Source of the DNA: Stieleria sp. JC731
GTDB lineage: Bacteria; Planctomycetota; Planctomycetia; Pirellulales; Pirellulaceae
Direction of reading: 5' to 3'
Length of the DNA: 64,000 nt
NCBI RefSeq assembly: GCF_020966635.1
Contig: NZ_JAJKFQ010000001.1
Span: 1,302,001 to 1,366,000, forward strand
This document shows, in pieces, positions 9,336 through 17,789 of the stretch (position 1 is the first letter of the stretch; each line of letters opens with the position of its first letter). A program made the translations under genes and the position numbers. The notes below the pieces were generated by a model, which ran no database searches, had not been told where the DNA came from, and saw only the letters and a program-made list of their open reading frames with translations.

Positions 9336-9668
9336 AATGTTAGGTGGGGTACGAGATAGCGGAGGGATGCGACCATCATCGGCCGCATGGAAGATCAGAT
9401 TTGGATCAACGGAATTATAGATGACCTATGAATCGATTTCGATCGCATTTTGTGTTGGTGTGACAGACTGGCTTCGTTGTTTCTGTCTGTGGCAATCGCA
9501 ACCACTAGCGGGTGGTCTGTCGTGGATGGACCAACTGAAAAGCTGATCTGCATCAGCCGGATTTGATCGATCGGGGGTTAGTTCCCCGATTGATCTAATC
9601 GTGGTCTGTTGCTGCTTAATGAAACATCAGACCAGCTGATCGAAGTGTGACCTTTTGGATTGTCGAAC
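9336..9668. other. Intergenic region with a 12-bp inverted repeat
   Basis: This 333-base gap lies between the htrA-like stop and the FGE-domain gene start. It contains an inverted repeat at 9565-9595 (GATCGATCGGGG / CCCCGATTGATC, one G-T), without a T-run on either side. It could be a weak terminator for the protease gene. No gene seen. Confidence 0.5.
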
Positions 9669-11537
9669 CTAGCGTCGGTCTAGTTGAGGAGGGCGACGAC
9701 CAAGTTTGACGTCGAACTTCTTTTCTTCGCCGTCTCGAAGGATCAGCATCTCGACGCGTGTTCCCGCCATCGCGTTGCCGATCACTTGCATCAAATGATC
9801 GACATCCCGAATCGTTTCACCCTCGACTCGCGTCACGATGTCGCCGGGGACCAAGCCAGCTTGGGAAGCACCCGATTGGATGTCAGCGATCGCAGCAATT
9901 TGAGCTCCACGCAAGCGATGGTTTTCACTTGGAAGTTTTTCGTCGCTGACTTCGGCAAGCGAGACACCTAGCCAACCACGCTCGATCTTTCCGTGCTCAC
10001 GCAACTGATGATAGATCTTTTGGGCAACAGTGCTGGGAATGGCAAAGCTAACGCCTTGGTAGGTATCGCCAACGATTGCCGTGTTGATGCCAACCATCGT
10101 GCCATGTGAATCGACCAGCGGTCCGCCGCTATTGCCTGGATTCACCGCGACATCACTTTGCATGAAATCTTGATACCGGTCTTTGGCTCGAACGACGCGG
10201 TGTTTGCCGCTTAGGATGCCAAACGTCACGGTGCGGTCGAGTCCGAAGGGGCTGCCGATTGCCCACACGGGTGAGCCTACTCGAATCCGTTCGCTGTCAC
10301 CCCATGGGATCGGGATCAGTCCGCTGGCGTCTACCTTGAGGAGTGCCAGGTCGGTCAGTTCGTCCATGCCAACGATGACCCCCTCGACTCGGCGGCCGTC
10401 GCTAAGCGTGACCAGGATTTCATCGCTATCAGAAATCACATGGCGATTGGTCAGGATGTAGCCTTCAGAGTCAACAACGACGCCACTGCCTTGATCGGAG
10501 ATCAGGATCGCGGGGGCACCTGGGATGTCGTCGTGAATGATCTTGTGGTGGGCAGCGCGTTGGATATCGATGTGAACGACGCTGGGACCGACCGCTGCAC
10601 TGACCATCTGATAGGCCTGCGATAGCGAATCGAGCGACACGTCTTTGAGCCCTTCACTGGCAACTTCAAACTCCGCACGAAGCTGCCCGCGGTATTGTGC
10701 GTAGCGAATTCGCTCCACAATTCCTGGGACGACAAACCAAGCCGCAGCGAGGACGGACAACACCGTGACCAACATGACCAGCCCTTGCTGGAATGCGCTG
10801 GCTGCGTTTCCGCGTTGTCGGTGTTGGTTAATTTCGATCGCGACTTCGCGACGTGACTCGACCGCCGATCGACGCGTGGCGGTCTGCAATTCACTTGGCT
10901 GCAGCTCACCGTTTTCGGTGGTGTTGATGCGGATTCGTGGAGGAGCCTCGGGGGAGCCTGCTTCGCTATCGGAATGGACCACCACCTGAAATTTTGGTGG
11001 CGGTATTGGCGATCCAGAAACTGGTGGGTTGGGTACCGCGATGCGTGTTGGGAAAGATTCACGCTCGGATGTATGCGAGTCTGCCTTTGAAGTTGGCGTC
11101 GGCTTAAATGTCAAAGGTGCATTTGCTTGACGGTCATCCGGGCCGATTGTGTTCTGCTCTGCGGAATGCTGACTATCGTCAAGCTGGTCGTCGACGTATT
11201 CGACTTCCATGTGGTGACGAAGCGTCGATGGCTTTCCGGGATCAAAGCGATGGAAGATCAGTTTGCGTTGGGCGACGCTTTTCGTTGGGGCGTCATTCGG
11301 TGTGTCGCTGTGTTGGTCAGATCGGCTGTGTTTGGTCCGATGGTCGTTTTCGGTGGGATTGTCTTCTGGATTCCGCACGACATCGCGCATCGATTCGCTG
11401 CCTAAAGGGATCGCAGGACCGGAGTCGTTCGGTGAGTGCTCGGCCGAGTCGCCGCTGACGAATGGGGCAGTCGTCGGCGGATCGGGGTTTACCGATTCCC
11501 GATTCGCGGGTGTCTGTCGATCGGACGGCTGATCCAT
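9669..11537 (-). CDS. Membrane-anchored HtrA/DegP-like serine protease with PDZ domain
   Basis: I use the ATG at 11537 (622 residues), which has a GGAGAGAAG ribosome-binding site upstream; the frame is open to 11735 but the extra part is Cys/Trp-rich and untypical. The first ~245 residues are polar, rich in Pro, Ser, Asp, and probably disordered in the cytoplasm. A membrane helix (~250-272, LVMLVTVLSVLAAAWFVVPG) is followed by a trypsin-like domain with catalytic His (LTNRHVI, ~366), Asp (LTDLALLKV, ~396) and Ser (NPGNSGGPLV, ~471), then one PDZ domain (~520-615). It resembles DegS-type anchored periplasmic proteases, which have one PDZ, but the long cytoplasmic region is unusual and may sense or bind partners. 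Confidence 0.9.
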   Translation of the reverse strand: MDQPSDRQTPANRESVNPDPPTTAPFVSGDSAEHSPNDSGPAIPLGSESMRDVVRNPEDNPTENDHRTKHSRSDQHSDTPNDAPTKSVAQRKLIFHRFDPGKPSTLRHHMEVEYVDDQLDDSQHSAEQNTIGPDDRQANAPLTFKPTPTSKADSHTSERESFPTRIAVPNPPVSGSPIPPPKFQVVVHSDSEAGSPEAPPRIRINTTENGELQPSELQTATRRSAVESRREVAIEINQHRQRGNAASAFQQGLVMLVTVLSVLAAAWFVVPGIVERIRYAQYRGQLRAEFEVASEGLKDVSLDSLSQAYQMVSAAVGPSVVHIDIQRAAHHKIIHDDIPGAPAILISDQGSGVVVDSEGYILTNRHVISDSDEILVTLSDGRRVEGVIVGMDELTDLALLKVDASGLIPIPWGDSERIRVGSPVWAIGSPFGLDRTVTFGILSGKHRVVRAKDRYQDFMQSDVAVNPGNSGGPLVDSHGTMVGINTAIVGDTYQGVSFAIPSTVAQKIYHQLREHGKIERGWLGVSLAEVSDEKLPSENHRLRGAQIAAIADIQSGASQAGLVPGDIVTRVEGETIRDVDHLMQVIGNAMAGTRVEMLILRDGEEKKFDVKLGRRPPQLDRR

Positions 11538-11853
11538 CGGTGACAGTCTCTTCTCTCCGGCAGAAAACGAATTCGCGGCATAAAACGACCATTCTAGCGC
11601 GATGTGATTGCGGTTCGGCAAGTTTTTTTTGACTAAAGAGCCGCAATTCTCGCCAAGGTGCCGACAAAACCGGCACCAGCGTCTCGCGTTAGCAGTCAGA
11701 ATTGTCGACAATCCAACTGGATCACCGGTGGGCAAAAGTGTCCTCTGTCGATCTTGGTTTCGTCGGTGACGTTCCGGCGGCCCGCCAGGGGGTATCTCCC
11801 CCGCTGGACTCCCGTTTATCCTCCTTGCTTCGCAAATCTAGATTGGCATCCTC

Positions 11854-13554
11854 ATGGCAGCTCAACCGGCACGTGATCTCTCGTCGGCACGCGAAACCAT
11901 TTATCAGGCCATTTCAGCAATCCGTTTGGTTGATCCGCACACCCACATCAACCCTCATTCCGCCGGCTCGCAAACGCTTGCTGATATTCTCGGATACCAC
12001 TACTACACCGAACTGGTTCATTCGGCCGGGATGCCGCGTCTAGAGATCGAAGAGCCCGGCATCGAACCTCGCGAACTAGTCCGCCGAATGGTTCATGGTC
12101 TGGGAAATATCACCAATACCGCGAACTATCACTGGTTGATTCAGATCTGTCGTGAGTTCTTCGATTTCACAGACGACGCAATTACACCCGACAATTGGGA
12201 AGAACTGTACGACCGTGCCGAAGCGAAAATGGGCTCGCCAGATTGGGCGCAAACGGTTCTCGATCACAGCAACGTCGAAGCGGTTTTCCTGACCAACGAC
12301 TTCGACGACGATTTGGAAGGATTCGACACCAGCACCTATATCCCCTGTTTGAGAACCGATGATTTGGTTTTCCATTTGGCAAAGCCAGAGGTTCAGGAGC
12401 GACTCGAAAAATCCAGTGGCGTCTCACTGAACGGTTCGTTGGGCAATCTGCGTGACGCGTTGCGACAGCGATTTATTCACTTCGTCACCAAAGGGGCTCG
12501 CGCTTGCGCGATTTCGATCCCGCCAAGCTTCCAGCCCTCGATGGTCAGTGATGGTCGGGCGCAGAAAGCTCTACAGTCTGTCCTAACTGACGGAGTGCAA
12601 GCCAGTGCCGAAGACATCGCGGCTTTGTCCAAGCGAGTCTTTTGGACATTGGCTGAATTATGCGACGAGTTCGGCTTGCCGTTCGATTTGATGATCGGTG
12701 TCAATCGTGGCGTTTATCCCGGTGGCGTTTTTCAGGGCCAGGATTTGTACGACAGCCGAGTCTCATTGATTCAGTATCGCGAACTGTTCAATGCGTTTCC
12801 AAGAGTCAAATTTCCGGTTTCCGTGCTCGCGAGTGTTACCAACCAAGAGTTGGTTAGTTATAGCTGGATCTTCCCCAACGTGATCACCAACGGTCACTGG
12901 TGGTACAGCAACACGCCGTCATTTATCCACCGCGACGCGGCCGCACGTTTAGAAGCGGTGCCACGCAACAAGCAGATCGGTTACTACAGCGACGCTTACA
13001 AGCTGGAATTCGTTCTGCCGAAGTTCGATATGTATCGCCGTATCTTGTCGCGTGTGTTGGCCGATGAATTCGTTGGCGAAAATGGTTGGAGCGAAGAGAA
13101 GGCGATCGAACTCGGACGGCAAGTTCTTCGCGGTAATGTCGACGACATTTTTCGCGCACCACCTGAACTAGATCTCGACGCGATCAAAGCCGGTGCAGCC
13201 TCAATCCAACTCGTTAGCACCGATGATGAAGGCGACGATGGTCTGGATCCCGTGCCCAACGAAGAAGAGATCGAAGGCTCTGGCGTTCGGGATGTTTATA
13301 TGGCAGAGCTTGGCGACCGATATTCGGCGACCACGCTTGACGCAGAAATCGACGCGATGCCGCTGGACGTCGGTGACCTGCTGGGCGATGAGAATCCATC
13401 TGGACCGGACGCGCCCGGCTCTCAGATTCATCCGATCACGGGTGACGGAGAATTCACCCCTGATAGTGACACGATGATGCTTCGCCCCGATCCGATGACG
13501 GGCGAGTTGCACTTTCCCGTCGACGAAGACGAGAAAAAATCGGATAAGTCTTAA
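11854..13554 (+). CDS. UxaC-like amidohydrolase-superfamily protein (glucuronate isomerase family)
   Basis: 566 residues. LVDPHTHINPHSAGS near residue 30 is the metal-binding HxH start of the amidohydrolase fold; LADILGYHYYTELVHSAG and GLGNITNTANYHWLIQICREFF match the uronate isomerase (UxaC) family, which interconverts glucuronate/galacturonate and fructuronate/tagaturonate. HWWYSNTPSF near 350 and the YYSDAYKLEFVLPKFDMYRRILS segment are also UxaC-like. The C-terminal ~110 residues form an acidic, low-complexity extension rich in Asp, Glu and Pro that normal UxaC (~470 residues) lacks. No other uronate genes are nearby, so the substrate is uncertain; the planctomycete branch may act on another sugar acid. 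Confidence 0.75.
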   Translation: MAAQPARDLSSARETIYQAISAIRLVDPHTHINPHSAGSQTLADILGYHYYTELVHSAGMPRLEIEEPGIEPRELVRRMVHGLGNITNTANYHWLIQICREFFDFTDDAITPDNWEELYDRAEAKMGSPDWAQTVLDHSNVEAVFLTNDFDDDLEGFDTSTYIPCLRTDDLVFHLAKPEVQERLEKSSGVSLNGSLGNLRDALRQRFIHFVTKGARACAISIPPSFQPSMVSDGRAQKALQSVLTDGVQASAEDIAALSKRVFWTLAELCDEFGLPFDLMIGVNRGVYPGGVFQGQDLYDSRVSLIQYRELFNAFPRVKFPVSVLASVTNQELVSYSWIFPNVITNGHWWYSNTPSFIHRDAAARLEAVPRNKQIGYYSDAYKLEFVLPKFDMYRRILSRVLADEFVGENGWSEEKAIELGRQVLRGNVDDIFRAPPELDLDAIKAGAASIQLVSTDDEGDDGLDPVPNEEEIEGSGVRDVYMAELGDRYSATTLDAEIDAMPLDVGDLLGDENPSGPDAPGSQIHPITGDGEFTPDSDTMMLRPDPMTGELHFPVDEDEKKSDKS

Positions 13555-13561
13555 TCGGTCG

Positions 13562-13655
13562 CTCGCCCGCAAGCGAGTTGTCCTGTTGAACCGAAATGGA
13601 ACAGCAAATTTGCCCATGATTGCCAAGCCGTTCATGGTCTTGAAGGGCTTGGCAA
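13562..13655. terminator. Hairpins between converging genes
   Basis: Two inverted repeats sit between the converging UxaC-like and leuA genes: CTCGC/GCGAG at 13562-13577, and a larger one at 13620-13655 whose arms TTGCCAAGCC and GGCTTGGCAA are perfect, with a further TTCA/TGAA pairing inside. Neither has a clear T-run. They probably act as a shared bidirectional transcript end. Confidence 0.5.
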
Positions 13656-13692
13656 ATCGATGAGCAGGCAGGGAAAAGAGGCCTGACCCCTT

Positions 13693-15273
13693 TTACGATG
13701 CGATGATGCGGTTGATCGCGTTCAGCATCGCCAGGATGGTGCTTTCGACGCTGTCGGTACTGACACCGACGCCGCGATAAAGTCGGCCTTTGTGTTCGAC
13801 TTCAAGGTTGACTTCACCGATCGCGTCGCGGCCTAACGTCGCGCTGCGTACGCGGAACTCTTTGCAAATCAGTTCCAGGCCGGTGATCTGTTCGACTGCC
13901 CAGAACGCAGCGTCGATCGGTCCGTCACCCTCGGCGACTTCGGCGGACTTTTCTTCCTGCCCGTTGGAAAGCGTCAGCTTCACGCGTGGCGTCTTGCCAG
14001 TCGAGCTCGTCACCTCATAGTCCACCAAAGACCATGCTTGGCCATTTCCGGTGCTGATCTGTTGTTGGACCAAGGCGATGATGTCGCCATCGTAGATTTC
14101 CTTCTTCTTGTCCGCCAAGACTTTGAATTGCTCGAATACACGTTGCAATTCGTCGCCTTCCAAGTGAAAGCCCAGTGTCTTGGCGCGATCCGCCAATGCT
14201 GCTCGGCCGCTGTGCTTGCCCAAAACCAAGTCCGTCTTAACGAAGCCGACTTCTTCGGGTGACATGATTTCGTAGGTGCTTCGCTCTTTCAGCATTCCGT
14301 CTTGGTGAATACCGGATTCATGGGCGAACGCATTGCGGCCAACGATCGCTTTATTCCGCTGTACGTTGATGCCGGTGACTTTGCTAACCAATCGGCTGGT
14401 TGGGACCAAGCGCGTCGAATCGATTCGTGTGGTGCAGTTGTAGAAATCGCTACGAGTTTTCATCGCCATCACGACTTCTTCCAATGCCGCGTTCCCGGCC
14501 CGTTCTCCGATTCCGTTGATGGTGCATTCGATCTGGCCGGCCCCGGCCGCAACCGCAGCCAAACTGTTGGCTACCGCCATTCCCAGGTCATCGTGGCAGT
14601 GCGTGCTGAGCACCGCTTTGTCGATATTAGGGACACGGTTGCGAAGCATTTCGAAGATCTTGAAAACTTCTTCCGGAGTGATGTAGCCGACGGTGTCGGG
14701 GACGTTGATCGTTGTTGCACCCGCATCAATCGCCGCTTCCACCACTCGGCACAAAAAGTCGTGTTCGGTGCGGCAAGCGTCCTCGGGAGAAAATTCAATG
14801 TCATCGCAGCGGCTGCGAGCAAGTTTGACGCCTTCGACAGCGCGGTGGACGATTTCGTCCGGGGTCATTCGTAATTTGAATTCACGGTGAATCGCGCTGG
14901 TGGCCAAGAACACGTGGATTCGGCCTTGTTCGGCTGGCGCGATGGCATCGGCAGCACGCAGAATGTCTTTTTCGCTACAGCGTGCTAAGCCACAGATCGT
15001 TGATTTGCGAATCGTCTGAGCGATCTGTTTGACCGATTCGAAATCCCCCGGCGATGCGATCGGAAATCCGGCTTCGATGATGTCGACGCCCAAATCGGCA
15101 AGGTGGTGCGCGACTTCCAGTTTTTCACTCAGGTTCATGCTCGCACCCGGCGATTGCTCGCCGTCGCGAAGCGTCGTGTCGAAAATACGAATATGACGCT
15201 GCTGGGTCGCTGAATCTGGCGTCGAATCAGGCCCGGGCATTTCACCTGAAACGGGTGAACTAGAAGAACTCAT
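13693..15273 (-). CDS. leuA: 2-isopropylmalate synthase
   Basis: 526 residues, the usual length for the long LeuA type. It condenses acetyl-CoA with 2-oxoisovalerate, the first committed step of leucine synthesis. The catalytic TIM barrel shows FDTTLRDGEQSPGASM, the metal-binding STHCHDDLGMAVANS, GERAGNAALEEVV and AHESGIHQDG; the C-terminal ~140 residues are the LeuA allosteric domain for leucine feedback (RVKLTLSNGQ through YRGVGVSTDSVESTILAM). The first ~28 residues are a Ser/Pro-rich extension. Transcription appears to start ~400 bases upstream, where a Leu-rich leader peptide and an intrinsic terminator suggest attenuation by leucyl-tRNA supply. No other leu genes are adjacent. Confidence 0.96.
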   Translation of the reverse strand: MSSSSSPVSGEMPGPDSTPDSATQQRHIRIFDTTLRDGEQSPGASMNLSEKLEVAHHLADLGVDIIEAGFPIASPGDFESVKQIAQTIRKSTICGLARCSEKDILRAADAIAPAEQGRIHVFLATSAIHREFKLRMTPDEIVHRAVEGVKLARSRCDDIEFSPEDACRTEHDFLCRVVEAAIDAGATTINVPDTVGYITPEEVFKIFEMLRNRVPNIDKAVLSTHCHDDLGMAVANSLAAVAAGAGQIECTINGIGERAGNAALEEVVMAMKTRSDFYNCTTRIDSTRLVPTSRLVSKVTGINVQRNKAIVGRNAFAHESGIHQDGMLKERSTYEIMSPEEVGFVKTDLVLGKHSGRAALADRAKTLGFHLEGDELQRVFEQFKVLADKKKEIYDGDIIALVQQQISTGNGQAWSLVDYEVTSSTGKTPRVKLTLSNGQEEKSAEVAEGDGPIDAAFWAVEQITGLELICKEFRVRSATLGRDAIGEVNLEVEHKGRLYRGVGVSTDSVESTILAMLNAINRIIAS

Positions 15274-15504
15274 CGAATCATTTCCTATGCATTAAATGTC
15301 TGCGGAGAATGTATCAGTCTGCCAAAGGATAAAAAGTTCGCCACCACCCCTACGTGATGACTTGGGAAATCGTCCACCTTGCGGTAGCGACCTGGGGACA
15401 ATCGGCCCCTTGTCTCCAAAGCGGCTGCCCTTTGTCTCCAAAGAGGCTGCCGATGTGTCCAAACCGGTTCGTTCAAATCTGAATGTGACATCAAAATGAA
15501 CTTC

Positions 15505-15550
15505 AAAAACAAAAAAAGGCCCGAGTCCTGTTGCCGGGACTCGGGCCTTT
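15505..15550 (-). terminator. Leader terminator (candidate attenuator) upstream of leuA
   Basis: On the minus strand a perfect 14-bp stem (AAAGGCCCGAGTCC / GGACTCGGGCCTTT, short loop) is followed by a T-rich run. It lies 26 bases after the stop of the Leu-rich leader peptide and about 230 bases before leuA. Such a strong terminator inside the untranslated leader of leuA fits transcription attenuation. The 5' arm's GCCCGAG can alternatively pair with CTCGGGC in the leader peptide's Leu codons (15629-15635). Confidence 0.85.
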
Positions 15551-15575
15551 GCTGTGTTTCGTTTTGACGCGTCTG

Positions 15576-15677
15576 TTAACGCTTCACTTCAACGGTGCAA
15601 ACCCTCATCTCCGGCCCGCGGCTTAGTAGCCCGAGCAGTAGGAGTAGTAGCAGAGGTAGCAGGTTTGAAAGTGTCAT
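15576..15677 (-). CDS. Leucine-rich leader peptide of leuA
   Basis: A 33-residue frame, too short for usual gene callers: it begins MTLSNLLPLLLLLLLGLLSR and ends VEVKR before TAA. Twelve residues are Leu, eleven of them among codons 6-18, and six of the twelve use CTA, a codon usually rare in such genomes. It sits directly before an intrinsic terminator and then leuA. This is the standard layout of a leucine attenuation leader (compare leuL of enterobacteria): ribosome stalling at Leu codons when charged leucyl-tRNA is scarce would prevent the terminator from forming. No Shine-Dalgarno sequence precedes the ATG; the putative -10 lies only six bases upstream, so the leader may be translated from a leaderless RNA. 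Confidence 0.85.
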   Translation of the reverse strand: MTLSNLLPLLLLLLLGLLSRGPEMRVCTVEVKR

Positions 15678-15683
15678 GGTTCT

Positions 15684-15714
15684 AGAATAGGTCGATTTGT
15701 CCGCAAAAGTCAAG
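15684..15714 (-). promoter_or_regulatory. Candidate promoter of the leuA leader
   Basis: On the minus strand TTGACT (15714-15709) and TATTCT (15689-15684) are separated by 19 bases. The -10 ends six bases before the leader ATG, which would place transcription start at or next to the A of ATG. A second TTGACA lies at 15727-15722 without a matching -10. The 19-base spacer is longer than ideal, so confidence is moderate. Confidence 0.45.
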
Positions 15715-15856
15715 TGGAAGTTGTCAACTGGCGGATTTCGTCAGTGTTCCGACACGACCGCATTTGGCGGACTGCTCGCCAACCCCACGCAGTTAGTCTC
15801 GGCCAATTCGGTCGCCTGACTTGAATTCTTCGACCGATCTACATGGATGCCAAGCA

Positions 15857-16615
15857 CTAAGTCACGCCGCTGATCTCGGTGGTTCGCGCCGCATTTGAAA
15901 CTCCCGCGTTGGGGACCATTGTGCGTTGTGAGTTCCGGATTTCCTCACGCAGTTCCTGGTCGGTCATCATCAAGTCCCGTTCAAATTGCCACCAAGAAAT
16001 CGCGTAGTCCACAATCGCGAATAGCATCACCGTCGTTCCGAGCCATGCGGCGCAGCCGATCAGCAGCTCAAAAACTTTGGCACCGGCAATGGCAATTGGC
16101 AGTTGTCCTAGCCCGGCAATAACAGGAGTCGAATTCCGCAAGAAGATCACGACGACGCAAAGGATCGCGATCAGCTTTAGCGTCGAGACGACCGTCCGTA
16201 GCATCGCTTGCATTCCCAGCATTGATGCAGCTCGTTTGGCCGGTGACAGTCGGCCAAACGATGGAACCAACTTGGCAAAGGCGGGCTTGCCTTTGGATTG
16301 CATCAGACCGCTAGCGATTCCAATCAATAGCAAGCCGATCAGCAGCGGAAGCAGTACCACGCCGCTTGCCAAAACCAGTCTGGCGATGCGGCTGTAGACG
16401 AGACCACTTTCGATCGAAAGTTCAGGTGGGCGGTTGAATGTGTCTTCAAGCGTTGTTGCTAAGAACCGAACCAACTGAGGTGCGATCAACGACATCAGGC
16501 CCGTTGCACTTAACAGCGTTGCTGCCGACACAAGTTCGTTGCTTCGTGGTCCCCTGCCCTGCTCTCTTGCTTCTTGGCGTTTCTTTGGGGTCGGTGGATG
16601 GATCTTCCCGCTCAT
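15857..16615 (-). CDS. flhB: Flagellar export protein FlhB, lacking the C-terminal autocleavage domain
   Basis: 252 residues. The N-terminus (PPTPKKRQEAREQGRGPRSNEL) and four membrane segments match the membrane part of FlhB, a component of the flagellar type III export gate that switches substrate class after self-cleavage at NPTH. The conserved post-membrane segment DYAISWWQFERDLMMTDQELREE is present, but the protein stops ~25 residues later. Typical FlhB has about 350-380 residues; the NPTH-bearing cytoplasmic domain is absent here and no remnant is visible in the ~180 bases before the leuA leader. Its ATG overlaps the fliR stop (ATGA). Either the C-domain is a separate gene elsewhere, or switching works differently. 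Confidence 0.88.
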   Translation of the reverse strand: MSGKIHPPTPKKRQEAREQGRGPRSNELVSAATLLSATGLMSLIAPQLVRFLATTLEDTFNRPPELSIESGLVYSRIARLVLASGVVLLPLLIGLLLIGIASGLMQSKGKPAFAKLVPSFGRLSPAKRAASMLGMQAMLRTVVSTLKLIAILCVVVIFLRNSTPVIAGLGQLPIAIAGAKVFELLIGCAAWLGTTVMLFAIVDYAISWWQFERDLMMTDQELREEIRNSQRTMVPNAGVSNAARTTEISGVT

Positions 16616-17439
16616 CTCGCTACCGTCGTCCCCAATCGCGCGATCGACTCGGTCAATTCAGATTCGAAGATCAATCCCGCCGAACCGATCGTCAGCCCTG
16701 TGATCACGAGAGCTGCCAGAAGATTAATGTTGATTCCGACGGCGATCACATTCAGGCCTGGGATGGCACGGCTGATCAAAGCGACCACAACATTGGATAA
16801 CACGATGCAGGCCAGCAGCGGTGCGGCCACGCGCAGTCCGGATCGAAACCCAATCGTTAGTTGTTCGATAAGCAAGCCGAATAGCTGGTTGTTTTCATAA
16901 GTCGCCATCGGGGGAACTTGTTGAAAGCTGTCCAGCAGCGCGTTGACCAAAATCCTGTGACCGCCCGAAGCGAGAAATAGGCAGGTGACCATCATGCCGA
17001 TCAACTTCGAAAATTGCGGTACCGTGGTTCCCGTTGAAGGGTCTGCGACCGCAGCGAGTTGCATGCCGGTGCTGCTGGAAATCAACTCGCCCGCCAATTG
17101 CATTCCGCTGATCAACAGTTGAGCGATGCCGCCGATGACGATTCCAAGAATCAGCTCTCGCGATCCGGCGACAAGCCAATTGGCCAGTTCGTCGATTCCG
17201 ATATCCGAAACGTTGCTGGGAACATCGATGTACTGATAACTAATCGTCCTTAGGACCGAAGGTGCGAGGACGAAAGTCATCAGGGCGATCAATGCGATTC
17301 GCATTCGGATCGGGATGCCAAAGCAAAGGCCCGGCATCGCCAAGATCAGTCCCGTTAGACGCAGCGCGATCATCGCGATGACCAGTGGCAAAGCCGCCAA
17401 TGCATCGGCAGGAATGAACTGCAGCAATTGATCAAACAT
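16612..17439 (-). CDS. fliR: Flagellar export gate protein FliR
   Basis: 275 residues with about six membrane helices, close to the usual 255-265. FliR, with FliP and FliQ, forms the export gate of the flagellar secretion apparatus. Family features: LRLTGLILAMPGLCFGIPIRMRIALIALMTF near the N-terminus, ELILGIVIGGIAQLLISGMQLAGELIS in the middle with GMQLAAVADPSTG, and a final hydrophobic pair containing PGLNVIAVGININLLAALVI (quoted in parts no longer than the visible motif). Gene order fliP-fliQ-fliR-flhB on one strand is the conserved one; its stop overlaps the flhB start. Confidence 0.92.
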   Translation of the reverse strand: MFDQLLQFIPADALAALPLVIAMIALRLTGLILAMPGLCFGIPIRMRIALIALMTFVLAPSVLRTISYQYIDVPSNVSDIGIDELANWLVAGSRELILGIVIGGIAQLLISGMQLAGELISSSTGMQLAAVADPSTGTTVPQFSKLIGMMVTCLFLASGGHRILVNALLDSFQQVPPMATYENNQLFGLLIEQLTIGFRSGLRVAAPLLACIVLSNVVVALISRAIPGLNVIAVGININLLAALVITGLTIGSAGLIFESELTESIARLGTTVAR

Positions 17440-17496
17440 CAGGACGATGGCGTTGAGTGAAGGAGCCGTTTGGTGGAACTAAGAGTCCGCGAGACA

Positions 17497-17757
17497 CTAA
17501 ATCCCGCCGGTCGCGAACAGCGTGCCTGCGAATTCCATCATTCTTGAGAACATCCATGGCAGGCATGCTAACAACACCAAGCTGGAAACAATCAGTTTCG
17601 GAACAAACGAAATCGATTGGTCTTGGACCTGGAACAACGTTTGGATCAATCCGCTGATCAGACCTGTCACTGCGCCTGCGAGCAACACCGGCGCTGCCAA
17701 TAACGCGGCCAGGAACAATGCTTGGCGGCAAAGATCGATTGCTTGGCTGGGGTCCAT
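17497..17757 (-). CDS. fliQ: Flagellar export gate protein FliQ
   Basis: I place the start at the ATG at 17757 (MDPSQAIDLCRQALFLAALL), giving 86 residues, the normal FliQ size; the open frame extends upstream into the fliP end region without family character. Two membrane hairpin helices are visible (ALFLAALLAAPVLLAGAVTG and KLIVSSLVLLACLPWM) around the conserved GLIQTLFQVQDQSISFVPK. FliQ packs around FliP and FliR in the export gate. It lies 32 bases after the fliP stop and 57 bases before fliR, within one operon. Confidence 0.93.
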   Translation of the reverse strand: MDPSQAIDLCRQALFLAALLAAPVLLAGAVTGLISGLIQTLFQVQDQSISFVPKLIVSSLVLLACLPWMFSRMMEFAGTLFATGGI

Positions 17758-17789
17758 CAGCACGTTTCCATTAACGGTGACCAGGGAAC

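Noticed and set aside
14302..14874. 190-codon frame opposite leuA
   Set aside because: Antisense shadow of leuA with no domain character.
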